The notes: generated by a model from the letters alone, not told the origin. A stretch of DNA of 64,000 nucleotides from Paulinella micropora (GCA_019918135.1 WBZZ01001314.1:62001-126000); one strand, 5' to 3'. Numbered from the stretch's first letter, positions 51,916-62,195 are shown. Numbers and translations: made by a program.

Positions 51916-52183
51916 GTGCTTCTCTGTCAATGGCTGATGCATTTCTGCACATGCGCCTCCATCGTCTCACCCGTGAGGAGAGTACGAAGAATTGACGATA
52001 AGCTCTAATGACACCCCCGCAAGGGCAGTTCCAACACTTCCAGACGGGCCGGTATGTTCAATGAAAATACTGGACCAGAAGTAGACCGGTATGTTCAATG
52101 AAAATACTGGTGGCACCGACGGGAATCGAACTGGCGACAGGGCCCAGATGGTAGAACTTGACCACTGGGCTATCACGGTGTCC
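51915..52183 (-). mobile_element. tRNA-derived SINE, family 1, copy 3
   Basis: Full-length, A and B boxes intact. It contains the duplicated internal unit with a short insertion (GAAGTAGA). Confidence 0.9.
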
Positions 52184-52223
<40 letters not shown>

Positions 52224-52224
<1 letters not shown>

Positions 52225-52490
52225 GTGCTTCTCTGTCAATGGCTGATGCATTTCTGCACATGCGCCTCCATCGTCTCACCCGTGAGGGGAGTACGAAGAA
52301 TTGACGATAAGCTCTAATGACACCCCCGCAAGGGCAGTTCCAACACTTCCAGACGGGCCGGTATGTTCAATGAAAATACTGGTCCAGACGGATCGTTACG
52401 TTCAATGAAAATACTGGTGGCACCGACGGGAATCGAACTGGCGACAGGGCCCAGATGGTAGAACTTGACCACTGGGCTATCACGGTCTCC
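52224..52490 (-). mobile_element. tRNA-derived SINE, family 1, copy 4
   Basis: Full-length. Its head abuts the (AAT)n tail of the LINE, so it sits immediately downstream of the LINE's 3' end. Confidence 0.9.
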
Positions 52491-52536
<46 letters not shown>

Positions 52537-52546
52537 GACTTATCAG

Positions 52547-55500
52547 TCAATCGGCCTTTGATCCTGTCGGACATGTGCCTCCATTGGTAGCACGGGACCG
52601 TTCGGTGACGCGGCTCCGCTCCAAAGACTCGACTGGCAGTGCAATGTGCAAATGAGCGTGCTGTGCATGTGCAAGTGGGTGCAAGGAGTGAGAGGAGTTA
52701 TCTGCCGAGAAGAAGTCCGCGACGCTGCGCTGACCTCCACCTACAACAGATCTAGCCAGACATTCTACCTGACTAGGCCTTCCCCTCCTTCTACCCACCT
52801 CCTGAACGACTGTGAGGTCGATCACCTCCTCCTCCTCCTCCGCCCCCTCTGCCTCCCTGGTCTGCGCCTCCAACTCCTCCCACTCCTTCCAGATGGTGGC
52901 AACAAACCTTTCTAACTCCTCCTCCACCTCTTCTGGGACAGGGATAAACAAAACGCCGAGCATCGCCGCCATCTTTTCATCCTCCCCCTTCAGCCATTCC
53001 TCTTTGAAGAGCCTCATCTCCTCCTCTGCCTCCCGCAGTTCCCTGTGATAAAGCCCTCCTCGATTCAGCATGAGGGGCTGCCGGGCTTGCGCCTCATCGA
53101 TAAACTTAAACAGTGCCTCACGAGAGCTCGCAAACGTTGGGCAATGCAGCAGGAAGTGACGTAACGACTCGTTAACCTCAGTGCCACACAAGGCGAAACA
53201 GCTTGAGCAGTCCGGCGAGCATGAGCCAAATTTGGATCGGTAGAGGCGAAGGCGATTGTTGCAGCTCAACAATCGCCTTCTGATAAGGTTGTGACTTCCC
53301 CCCTCCAGCGCCCGCCAACGTGGGAAAGCAGAGCGGGAAGACATCTGGCTAAGCAGCACCCTAAGCCCATCAGAGGGCTTAGCCTGCCGCTCCCAGCCAG
53401 CTACTTCCTGCCGGACAGACCATTGCTTTACCACCTCGTTCCAGTTCGCCAGAGCGGCCCGCCAGTCCTTATCATCTACCGTGCCATCTTCGTTCACGAC
53501 CCGCTTGAGCGCATCCAAGCCCTCCCGCAGCCTGTGATCTGCTAAGATCAAATTTTCCGTATCTTCCTTCCATTTGCACCGACCCGTGTTGTAAAGCCTG
53601 CGTGTTAGCGCTGTGTTGCCCAGTAACTCGATGCGCCCTAGGAACCGAAGCCGGGCCGCCTTGGCAAGGATGCTAAAACTCGGCGTGCGGCCTAAACCCC
53701 TGGTGATGCAGCCGCTTGTGCGCGTACCAACACCCAAGATGACCCGCAGGGGCGCTACCAACGCGCCCTCCAGCTTATTCAGCTTGTTGGCGCCCGGCAG
53801 ATCCCAAAAAGCCGATGCGTAAAGCAACTTTGCGCCAACCATTTGCTGCCAATTCATCAGCCGAAGACGCGCTGGAACTTCATGGGCAATCCAGAGGGGG
53901 TAGCAGGCAGCCGTTCCCGCTACAGTGATTTCCGCCGCCCGCTTCGCTTGCGGTTTATCGGAGAGGGTGTCCGTGAGCAGAACTCCCAGGTATTTGTAGT
54001 GGTCGGTGACGTTGAGAACCTTGCCCCGGAACCTCACGCATGGGGGCGACTTTTTTGACTTGGCGTGCCCGTATATCGGCATGACTTCCGTCTTGCCCGG
54101 TTTCAGGTTGATTTCAAGCCGATAGTCCTCCACGAATGTCGCCACGACATTTACAATCTGTTGAAGCTCCGTGACACTATGCGCAATTACCGCAACGTCG
54201 TCGGCGTAAAGCAGGGTCCGTATGTCTTCGATGCGGTTGAGGTCCTCGATCTCCAACTCTTTCGCGATTCGGACCGTTAGCTCATCCATGAAGACGTTGA
54301 ACAGCGACGGTGACAACGGCGACCCTTGCTGAACTCCCATCTCTTCCAGCACTTCACCAGTGAGTTCGCCATCGACTAGCACTCGCGATGACGTTCTTCG
54401 GTAAAAACGCCGCAGAATGCGATAGAACTTGCCCTGTACCCCCATCTGGGTTAGCCTCTGAAACAACCCGGCCCGCCAAACCGTAGGGAATGCCTTTCTC
54501 AGATCCACGAACAAAACGAAAGAACGGAGGCCAGCTTGTTGTCTAAGGCGCAGACGCTCCTTAAGGACAAAAATCTGGTCCCCCGTACTACGTTTTGGCC
54601 GGAACCCACCCTGCTCTGGGCGAAGCCTGCCCGGCTGATCGATGAAAGCCGTAAGCCTCGCCGCCATAAGGGACAGATACATCTTACCCAGACAGCTCAG
54701 AATCGCGATGTCTCTCCAATTTTCCGGATCGGTTGGGTCGCCTCCTTTTGGGATGTTGACGATAATCGCTTTGCCCCAGTCGCTGGGGGTGTATTCGCAC
54801 GATTTCAACCAGTTGAAGAAGCGCACCAGAAAGCTCACAATCCGCGTGCCTCCGTACTTGGGCATCTCGTTCTTGATCTTTTCCGGTGAGCACGCTTTGT
54901 GATTCTGGAGATTTTCCTGGCAGAGCTCCACTTCCTTCTCGGTGTAATCATAGTCCAGCGGGCCCGTCTCAGTCCGGATCTCCTCGGCTTGCGCCATGGC
55001 CTCGAATTGGTCGCGCAGGTTGTCGTTATACTGGAAGGTTTCGCGGGCCTTCCGCTCGGGCTCAATCCGCGCTGCTTCCTCATCAGAACCGACTTCCTCT
55101 ACACATGCATCCTCCAAAAACTGGTTTTCTTTGGGGACCACCATACGTCGGCGGTATTCTTCCCATTTTTGTAGTTTTTCCCGGAGTGTGCATGCCAGAG
55201 TGCCATCGGGCTTCCGAACAGGAGCAGAAGCGTTCGACCGCCGAACCCCGCCCAAACGCTTTGACAGCTTCCAGTACGTGGCCATGGTAGCGCTCCTGAA
55301 GTTGGCAGCGGTGTCATTCTGGACCCGCTTCCACGCTTGCTCCTTCTTCTCCTTGCATAACCTTCTGACCGCCTTCCTCGCTTCTTTATATCTTTGCCAG
55401 GCCTCTCGGTTGGCCTCATTCCTTCGCCAGAGGCCGTATGCCTCTCTCCGTCGCGCAATCGCTTCCCTAAGACTCTCATCAAACCATGCATTAGTAAACC

Positions 55501-57463
55501 CTGGCCTAATCACCCGAACTCCCAAGACCTTCACGGCTGCGCCCGTGAAAGCTCGGACCACTAAGCTAGCGACCCTATCTACCTCCTGCTGAAGCTCATC
55601 CGGGTCCTCCACTGCTGATAGATCTGGGAGGCCATCTGGCAACAGCCCCGATATACCAGCTGCAAAGGTCTCGTCGTACTTCAACCTAAGCTTAGACAGC
55701 TCACTCTCCTTACCCTCAACTACCCTGCCTATCAAGCGCTCTGCCTTGAATGCTTTGTACCTCTTTACCTGCTTTTTGGGGGGTGGCTGTCCCCCCCAGA
55801 CCAGTTCCGCCCACACAGCTTTGTGGTCGGTATCAAGGTCTACCTCGTCGACGCCGAAGCTTGCCTCCTCCGCCAGCTCGGAAGAGACGCAGATGTAATC
55901 CAGTAGATGCCTTCGTCCACCTACATTTTCCTGCCTAGACCACCAATATTTGTCCCCCCGTGGTTGCGAAAACCCACTGAGATTGCGCAACCCCGTGGCA
56001 ACAAGCATCGCAGCCAGCAACTCACCATTCTCACTCCTAACCCCTCTACCCCTCCCATCTATCTCGCCAAAGAGGCCCACCACTCCCTCCTCCCGCGCTA
56101 TTCTGGCGGGCCCCAGCTTAGCATTAGCATCACCAACCGTAACCACATGACCTTTGGTGGCGAAGTAGGAGACGGCCGCCTGCCACGCCTCATAGGCTGC
56201 AATAGATTCCTCTCGTTGATTTTCTTGGGGGAAGTAGCCGTTGCCGACGAACACGTCCGACGCCGTCGCGCTCCCAGACGACAGCCTCACCCACAATTGC
56301 TGTGGGTGTGGACCAGGCGCCTGTACAATGGTAGCGCACGGTGCCAGATAGTTGGCCACCAACGTCAAGACCCCCCCCAAGAGACGCGAGCCCGCACCAG
56401 TTGCAGCCGCTTTGCCGAGGACTGCGAAGCCGTCGACTTGGAGCTTCTCCACCTTCTGCGACGATAGGTTGTGCTCCTGGACTCCGACGATCACCCAGCC
56501 TCGCTCCTTGTAGTGCTCCGGCCATTCCCCAAAGCCTGGGCTATCCGCACCCACTTTGCCTTGCCAATTATGTGAGGCCACCCTCAGTGGGAAGCCTTTC
56601 ACAAATTGGGAAGAACGAAGCTGATGCCGATGCCTGCGCTTCGGTTGAGCCCGCCTGGAGCCCTCCGCCACCCTCCACGGCCCATCCTGCACCCTCCGCC
56701 CCAGCTCCTCCAGCTCCCGCATCCCGCCCCACTCCGCCAAGGGAGATTCACCGCTTGAGGCTTCGCCCTGGGGCTCGTCGACTTCCACGTCGAGCACCCA
56801 GTAGCCAAACCCCTGCTTGCGAAGCTCCCTCTGCATCTCTACATACTGGGCACCCCCCCGTGCAGCCCGCTGCTTCTCTCTTTCCCGGAAAGTCCTACCC
56901 GTCGCAACGTGAACCTTTCCCGTGAAGAACTTACGCTCCCGCAGCAGCCGCACCATCTTCTCCGCCTCCTCACAAGACGCACATTTAATCCGCAAATGTC
57001 GCCCACTACCTCTGCCCGCGAATTCCACCTCGACTTCCCCGAGACCGAGAATTCGGAGCTCTCGCGCCATGACCACTGTCTGAGAGACATGCGATAGCCC
57101 CCATACTATGCAACATCTCTTATCCAGCTCATTTCGTACCTTCCTCCGCCACCTCCTCGGTGGCGGTACCGCTTGCCACACGCCGTGACCAGACCTTTCC
57201 GGACGTGACTTCTCTTCCGAGGTTGGGGAGGGTGATCGAGATGCAGCAGGATTGCTGGCTCTACGTGATTCAGGTTGCCCGTCAGGTACGCGAGCACTCG
57301 ACCACCCCACCCCGGCCGAGTAGCCATCGCCACCCGCAGGCGCACTCCCACGGGGAACGTCTAAACCTGAAGGATTACCGCCTTGACCCATAGGGCCAGC
57401 ACTAGCGGCCGCGCTCTTCGCATAAGAACCTGACATGAGTGGTATGGGACCCCGGTGCCGCAT
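52547..57463 (-). CDS. LINE polyprotein: APE-type endonuclease plus reverse transcriptase (1,638 aa, intact)
   Basis: Drives target-primed reverse transcription. Residues 1-110 are low-complexity. About 115-200 resemble an RNA-binding fold (CCIVWGLSHVS). The endonuclease spans about 290-555 with VQEHN (E330), VGDANAK (D445), LDYICVS and DTDHKAV (D544, H547). The RT spans about 890-1150 with NWRDIAILSCLGK, GFRPKRSTGD, FVDLRKAF, QQGSPLSPSLF and catalytic YADD (1086-1089). A Cys/His motif lies near 1415-1441 (CSSCFALC ... HFLLHC). There is no RNase H domain that I can see. The ORF has no stop or frame break, so the copy is young and possibly active. Start ATG at 57,463; an internal Met follows nine residues later. 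Confidence 0.95.
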   Translation of the reverse strand: MRHRGPIPLMSGSYAKSAAASAGPMGQGGNPSGLDVPRGSAPAGGDGYSAGVGWSSARVPDGQPESRRASNPAASRSPSPTSEEKSRPERSGHGVWQAVPPPRRWRRKVRNELDKRCCIVWGLSHVSQTVVMARELRILGLGEVEVEFAGRGSGRHLRIKCASCEEAEKMVRLLRERKFFTGKVHVATGRTFREREKQRAARGGAQYVEMQRELRKQGFGYWVLDVEVDEPQGEASSGESPLAEWGGMRELEELGRRVQDGPWRVAEGSRRAQPKRRHRHQLRSSQFVKGFPLRVASHNWQGKVGADSPGFGEWPEHYKERGWVIVGVQEHNLSSQKVEKLQVDGFAVLGKAAATGAGSRLLGGVLTLVANYLAPCATIVQAPGPHPQQLWVRLSSGSATASDVFVGNGYFPQENQREESIAAYEAWQAAVSYFATKGHVVTVGDANAKLGPARIAREEGVVGLFGEIDGRGRGVRSENGELLAAMLVATGLRNLSGFSQPRGDKYWWSRQENVGGRRHLLDYICVSSELAEEASFGVDEVDLDTDHKAVWAELVWGGQPPPKKQVKRYKAFKAERLIGRVVEGKESELSKLRLKYDETFAAGISGLLPDGLPDLSAVEDPDELQQEVDRVASLVVRAFTGAAVKVLGVRVIRPGFTNAWFDESLREAIARRREAYGLWRRNEANREAWQRYKEARKAVRRLCKEKKEQAWKRVQNDTAANFRSATMATYWKLSKRLGGVRRSNASAPVRKPDGTLACTLREKLQKWEEYRRRMVVPKENQFLEDACVEEVGSDEEAARIEPERKARETFQYNDNLRDQFEAMAQAEEIRTETGPLDYDYTEKEVELCQENLQNHKACSPEKIKNEMPKYGGTRIVSFLVRFFNWLKSCEYTPSDWGKAIIVNIPKGGDPTDPENWRDIAILSCLGKMYLSLMAARLTAFIDQPGRLRPEQGGFRPKRSTGDQIFVLKERLRLRQQAGLRSFVLFVDLRKAFPTVWRAGLFQRLTQMGVQGKFYRILRRFYRRTSSRVLVDGELTGEVLEEMGVQQGSPLSPSLFNVFMDELTVRIAKELEIEDLNRIEDIRTLLYADDVAVIAHSVTELQQIVNVVATFVEDYRLEINLKPGKTEVMPIYGHAKSKKSPPCVRFRGKVLNVTDHYKYLGVLLTDTLSDKPQAKRAAEITVAGTAACYPLWIAHEVPARLRLMNWQQMVGAKLLYASAFWDLPGANKLNKLEGALVAPLRVILGVGTRTSGCITRGLGRTPSFSILAKAARLRFLGRIELLGNTALTRRLYNTGRCKWKEDTENLILADHRLREGLDALKRVVNEDGTVDDKDWRAALANWNEVVKQWSVRQEVAGWERQAKPSDGLRVLLSQMSSRSAFPRWRALEGGSHNLIRRRLLSCNNRLRLYRSKFGSCSPDCSSCFALCGTEVNESLRHFLLHCPTFASSREALFKFIDEAQARQPLMLNRGGLYHRELREAEEEMRLFKEEWLKGEDEKMAAMLGVLFIPVPEEVEEELERFVATIWKEWEELEAQTREAEGAEEEEEVIDLTVVQEVGRRRGRPSQVECLARSVVGGGQRSVADFFSADNSSHSLHPLAHAQHAHLHIALPVESLERSRVTERSRATNGGTCPTGSKAD

Positions 57464-58090
57464 TGATCGAGTTGTAAACTCGATAAATGAGGACCCAGGT
57501 GGGGTTATTTAAAGCTCAACCCTTAAAAAGCATACGTGTACGTATGTATAGGAATACACACAAACACTCACCTGCATCCGTAACCAGGCACGAGGCAGAC
57601 CCGCTGTGCATCATCGAGGTAGGTGTCGTGGCAAACCACCCTGCGTCCGATAAACGCTGCAAGTGAGTCATCTACCGAGAGCACAGAGTGACAGGCCCGT
57701 GCACGTATACCCACCACCCCATAACCCTCCGCCAGAGCAACCCCATGGCATCCGCAGGATGAGCACGAAGAGTGCTGAGAGAGAGGGTGAGCCAGGAGCC
57801 CCGCTCCGGTCCGTCGTTACTTTGGTCATTTAGTCGTTTCAAGGCTTGTGGTAAGGTGTAGGGCCTCTCGCCTTCGTACAAACTCCGACCGACAGTAGTT
57901 TGGTTGACCATCCTTCGCGGTGACCCTCTGAACACAACCTCCCCCAGTGCCCACCCCTTGTGATTCCAGAGGCCACCCCGAGCCAAGAGCCATGAGTATG
58001 ATGAGCAACTCACATGAGTTACTCTCAGTAATTGGGACCCGTCTCATAAATCAATGGAACGCTTATCGTGCGCCCCTCATAGGCTCAGCC
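57464..58090 (-). promoter_or_regulatory. LINE 5' UTR-like region, proximal copy
   Basis: Shares GGGTTATTTAAAGCTCAACC, the CGTGGCAA-CCACCCTGCGTCCGATA block, CCGACAGTAGTTT-GTT-ACCA and other landmarks with 58,495-59,345. Lying just upstream of the LINE start, it probably contains the internal promoter. Confidence 0.6.
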
Positions 58091-58144
58091 CGCCCATGTG
58101 AAAGCTAGGCCTCGCCCAAAGCAAAGCAAAGCAAAGCAACAACA

Positions 58145-58152
58145 ACAACAAA

Positions 58153-58204
<52 letters not shown>

Positions 58205-58206
58205 AG

Positions 58207-58243
<37 letters not shown>
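58145..58243. repeat. Poly-A / (GA)n tract
   Basis: (CAAAG)n and (CAA)n lead into about 50 A with a few G, then (GA)n. It could be the poly-A end of a plus-strand retrocopy or simple slippage; the preceding sequence shows no recognisable gene. Confidence 0.9.
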
Positions 58244-58248
<5 letters not shown>

Positions 58249-58494
58249 AAGCGAGGCCGCCGTGGCTCGTCCGCAATCCAGCTGGGTGCACCTCGTCACA
58301 ACCACTCATCGGCGTGAGCTCATAGCTGTGTGCGACATAGGTACAAGAGCAAGAGGAGAAACAGTGTGCCAGCGTGGATGTGTGGGTGAGGCAGTGCGGT
58401 GAGGCAAAGCAGCGATGCCAGTCGAATCCCTGGAGACGGAACCTAGCATCAAAAACATCGTATAAGTCTACCCCAGGCCTCCATCCACCGAGTG

Positions 58495-59345
58495 GTGAGC
58501 TCGATAAAAGAAGACCCGAGTGGGGTTATTTAAAGCTCAACCCTTAAAAAAGCATAAACATGTACGCCGCCAGGAACCCAACAACAATAACATAGCAGCC
58601 AGGAACCCAACAACAATAACATAGCAGCCAGGAACCCAACAACAATAACATAGCAGCCAGGAACCCAACAACAATAACATAGCAGCCAGGAACCCAACAA
58701 CAATAACATAGCAGCCAGGAACCCAACAACAATAACATAGCTTCCGTAACCAGCCTTCAGGAACCCGCCTCAGTTACCCGCCCCCGTAACCAGGTCAGAG
58801 ACGTGACGTACTATGCATCATTGAGGTGTCGTGGCAAGCCACCCTGCGTCCGATAGAAGCTACAAAAGAGTCATCTACCGAGAACACTAAGTGACAGGCC
58901 CGGTCACATGCACCCAACACGTCCCGACCCTCCGCCAGAGCATCCCCATGGCATCCGCAAAGTGAGCACGAGGGGTTCTGGGAGAGAGGGTGAGTCAGGA
59001 GCCCCGCGTCCAGGCAGTCGCTACTGTGGCAGTTGAGTGATTTCAAGGCTTGTGGAAATGTGTGGAGCCTGTCGCCTTCATTCCCACTCATACCGACAGT
59101 AGTTTAGTTAACCAACCTGTCCAGTGACCCACTGAGCCCAACCCCCTCCCTCAGATAACCCCCACCCCCCGCACCCCGAGTGATACCAGAGGCCACCCCG
59201 AGCCAAGAGCCGTGAGCGTGGTGAGAGAGATTCTCTCAGTAAAAGTTTCCGTCTCATGAATCAGTGGAGCACTGATTATGTACCCCTCATAACAAGCTGC
59301 CAACGGCCCCAACCCCGCCGTGTGGCGGTGACACCCAACCATGTA
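58495..59345 (-). mobile_element. Second, diverged copy of the LINE 5' UTR-like sequence
   Basis: Homologous to 57,467-58,090 over its whole length with many substitutions, in the same orientation. It carries a 29-bp minisatellite insertion. No ORF follows, so it is either a distal tandem 5' UTR monomer of the same LINE or the remnant of an older element. Confidence 0.65.
58571..58741. repeat. 29-bp minisatellite, about six units
   Basis: Units CAGGAACCCAACAACAATAACATAGCAGC, nearly identical, inside the distal LINE 5' UTR copy only. Confidence 0.95.
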
Positions 59346-59487
59346 TTGGTGCCCCCCAAAATAATAATAATAATAACAATAATAATAATAGTAAGCCTTG
59401 ACACCGCTGCCGTAAACAATGTCATATTTTGCTTAGCCTTAACGCCGCTGCCGTAAACAATGTCATATTAATTCAGATGCGCGTGCG

Positions 59488-59655
59488 GTCACTTAGAGGT
59501 TAGTGATGGTCACTTAGCATTTAGTGATAGTAACTATGAAGTTAGTGATGGTCACTACGAAGTTTGTGATGATCACTTTGAAGTTAGTGATAGTCACTTA
59601 GATGTTAGTGATGGTCACTTAGATGTTAGTGATGGTCACTTAGAGGTTAATGCAT
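59488..59655 (+). repeat. 21-bp satellite array upstream of an exon
   Basis: Eight units, then the GCATGTCAAGAGGAATGATAATAGTAATAAT suffix seen after other arrays, ending 30 bp before the acceptor at 59,698. Confidence 0.9.
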
Positions 59656-59698
59656 AGCATGTCAAGAGGAATGATAATAGTAATAATATGTTTGGCAG

Positions 59699-60575
59699 GG
59701 TGGTGGTACCTCGGCGTTGGAAGTGGAATCGGAAATGCCACCTTGGGTTTGCACCAGCTGTGGCAACATGAATAGGTTTTGTGTCACTGTATGCGTTAAA
59801 GAGGATTGTGGGAGTTCTAATCCTCTGTTTCTTCCGCCCGCTCCTGGTGCGACTAACGCAACAGTTGAGGGGACCTTTACCTATTAGGGACCTTGGTAGT
59901 GTAGGTGATGGTATTGGTGGGACTCTGACGAGTCAATCCCTTGCGACATGTTTCGGAGGGATCCCCAGGGATGAAAAAAAAGATATGTGTCTCTTGGATA
60001 TTGGGTGTGCATCGGGAGATGTGCTTCTTTTTGCCCTGAGCGATGATTGGGGTGCAGTTGCTGGTATAGAGACCAGACATTTTGAGATTGCATTCCTTAG
60101 CAGGTTTGAAAAATACAGCGTATTGTGGGCCGCCCATGATAACTTGATAGGGGTTTATTTGGATAAGAGCTGTTTCTGCTCTTTAAGTTCCTACAATGCG
60201 TCTATCGACCGCGTTGTGTGGTCTAAGGAGTTGCCTGTTATTCGATGCGGTGCACAAGCTCAAGCCCATCGCGTTGGTTTAATGCCACGTGCGTTGAACT
60301 GGAACAAAAACACAACAGTGTTTTTGTTCTGGAAAGGTTGGAAACCAGCCCATGAGCATAAAATCCTGTTGAAAATAATAAAGGACGAACGGGTAAAGTA
60401 TGTTATGGTTACAGATAGCTGTAAATCAAACAGCATGTCCCACGACTATAGGGATACTCTTGGAACTTTGCTCTTTAAAGGGCTTTTCCTGAAATCGTAC
60501 AGAGCTTGTGTTAAAGCAGCGGGAAGTAGACAGGTGTACGCCTTTCTGCTCATGGAACGCAAGGCTGAGCCATAG
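59699..60575 (+). CDS. Zinc-ribbon plus class I methyltransferase-like gene (frame break)
   Basis: Acceptor GGCAG at 59,694-59,698. The first frame encodes a short Cys-rich segment, WVCTSCGNMNRF...C...C, resembling a RanBP2-type or other treble-Cys zinc finger, and ends at 59,887. A second frame, open from 59,781 and ending at 60,575, encodes a Rossmann SAM-methyltransferase-like domain: motif I LLDIGCASGD followed by an acidic loop GIE, a later VVWSKELP segment and a C-terminal strand-helix pattern (VYAFLLMERK). The frames overlap around a G4 run (59,869-59,872). The methyltransferase frame has no ATG near its start, which supports a continuous gene or an exon rather than an independent ORF. 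Target unknown. Confidence 0.5.
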
Positions 60576-60587
60576 CCAGTTATCAGG

Positions 60588-60666
<79 letters not shown>

Positions 60667-60667
<1 letters not shown>

Positions 60668-60715
60668 GGCTTCCTCAGACTATAGCATCAGATCCAGATC
60701 CTGGACATGTGCCTC

Positions 60716-60719
<4 letters not shown>
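60667..60719 (-). mobile_element. Solitary LINE/SINE 3' tail fragment
   Basis: Only the terminal about 50 bp of the shared tail (ATGGAGGCACATGTCC ... GCC plus (TAT)n) between two (AAT)n tracts. Extreme 5' truncation is typical of non-LTR insertion. Confidence 0.7.
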
Positions 60720-60758
<39 letters not shown>

Positions 60759-60767
60759 CATAATAAT

Positions 60768-60998
60768 AGTGCTTCTCTGTCAATGGCTGATGCATTTCTG
60801 CACATGCGCCTCCATCGTCTCACCCGTGAGGGGAGTACGAAGAATTGACGATAGGCTCTAATGACACCCCCGCAAGGGCAGTTCCAACACTTCCAGACGG
60901 ACCGGTATGTTCAATGAAAATACTGGTGGCACCGACGGGAATCGAACTGGCGACAGGGCCCAGATGGTAGAACTTGACCACTGGGCTATCACGGTGTC
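60768..60998 (-). mobile_element. tRNA-derived SINE, family 1, copy 5
   Basis: Has A and B boxes but only one internal GTATTTTCATTGAACATACC unit, so it is about 40 bp shorter than the other copies, perhaps the ancestral length. Confidence 0.9.
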
Positions 60999-61026
60999 AA
61001 TAATAATAATAATAGTAATAATAACA

Positions 61027-61066
<40 letters not shown>

Positions 61067-61091
61067 TAACAATAAAATTTGTGGCTGAATG

Positions 61092-61345
61092 CTAGTGATG
61101 ATCACTAATATACTAGTGATGGTTACTGCTACAATAGTGATGATCACTACAATATTAGTGTTCATCACTAACGGATAAGTGATGATCACTTAGATGTTAG
61201 TGATGGTCACTTATAGAGGTCAGTGATGGTCACTTAGACATTAGTGATGGTCACTAATATAATAGTGATGGTCACTGCTATAACAGTGATGATCACTAAA
61301 ATACTAGTGTTCGTCACTAACGGATAAGTGATGGTCACTAAGTAT
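61092..61345. repeat. 21-bp satellite, mixed orientation
   Basis: Degenerate units alternating GTGATGATCACT and GTGATGGTCACT with AGTGTTCATCACTAACGGATA. The palindromic core is most obvious here. A (CT)n tract follows, then the acceptor at 61,442. Confidence 0.8.
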
Positions 61346-61442
61346 TAATAACGATCAGTAAGATCTCTCTCTCTCTCATATCTCTCTCTCTCTCTCTTTC
61401 TCTCTTTCTCTCTTTCTCCTTTTGTGTTATTTTCCAAATTAG

Positions 61443-62195
61443 GAAAATTCACATCTCACGCCGCTAGAAATTGAGGGAATATTATATGATAAGCATTTGG
61501 AAAGCGTCGAGCAATCTTTCAGAGAGCGACTAGAACAGTGGGAATTGAAGAAAAACATTTAGTGACAGGTGCCACATCTTATCACCCTGTATGTGCTTTA
61601 CAAAATCCTTGCTGTGCTGCTAGTGCAGAAATACACCTTGCAGTCTGTACGGGGAGTCCACCCGGAGCTGCATATCGTCGTACTGGCAGCAGGCGGCGAG
61701 TTCGAATACGGGGATCCAGGACTGTGCGCTTTTGGCTTTGAAAATGAATTCCTCGGTGAAGATCATGTAATAGTCTAGATGTACCAGTACAGCAGGTGGC
61801 CCATGCAGAACGTGCAAAAACTGAAGAGTGTTTGGTCCTTTGACAAAAAAGCTAGGGATAACGGTCTATGTGGAGAAGTGGTTTATGGTTGGCCTGGCTG
61901 GGACACACACACGAAGCCACAATATTTGAAAATGACCAAGCAGCTTCAAGACTTTGTACTGGCAGCATCTGCAACGGCAAGGCCATGCAAAGTCAGTAAT
62001 CCAAAGGAAAGAATGCAGACGGTCGCAACGCAACGTGCCAAGAACCCGAAGAGTGATACTGAAAAACCTAGTTATATGTACGTTGACAGAGTAAGTGAGA
62101 AAGAGAATGTAGCAAACGTTCTAACAGTTGTAACAGGAAGGAAACGAAGCGGTAAGCCAAGTGAAAAGCGGGCAGAAATGATCGCCAGGAAATGA
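61443..62195 (+). pseudogene. Coding stretch with in-frame stops
   Basis: After AG at 61,441-61,442 one frame reads protein-like sequence to 61,559 (ENSHLTPLEIEGILYDKH), meets TAG TGA, and continues in the same frame (61,569-61,778, containing ELHIVVLAAGGEFEYGDPG). It then meets TAG and continues again to 62,195 (YQYSRWPMQNVQ ... KRAEMIARK). All three parts share one frame, without homopolymer shifts. A decayed gene is the simplest reading; unrecognised short introns are possible. Function unknown. Confidence 0.45.

Larger units (their letters stand above)
52537..58090 (-). mobile_element. Full-length non-LTR retrotransposon (LINE)
   Basis: 3' end at 52,537 followed by an (AAT)n/(TTA)n tail, one long ORF (52,547-57,463), and a 5' UTR-like region extending right to about 58,090. 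The stop codon lies only about 10 bases from the tail, so there is essentially no 3' UTR. The 5' region has a second diverged copy at 58,495-59,345. Confidence 0.85.

Noticed and set aside
58098-58325. Poly-Lys and poly-Phe ORFs
   Set aside because: Translations of the poly-A/(GA)n tract.
61443-62195. Stop-codon reassignment in the host
   Set aside because: Both TAG and TGA would need recoding, while the intact LINE and other exons end normally at these codons.
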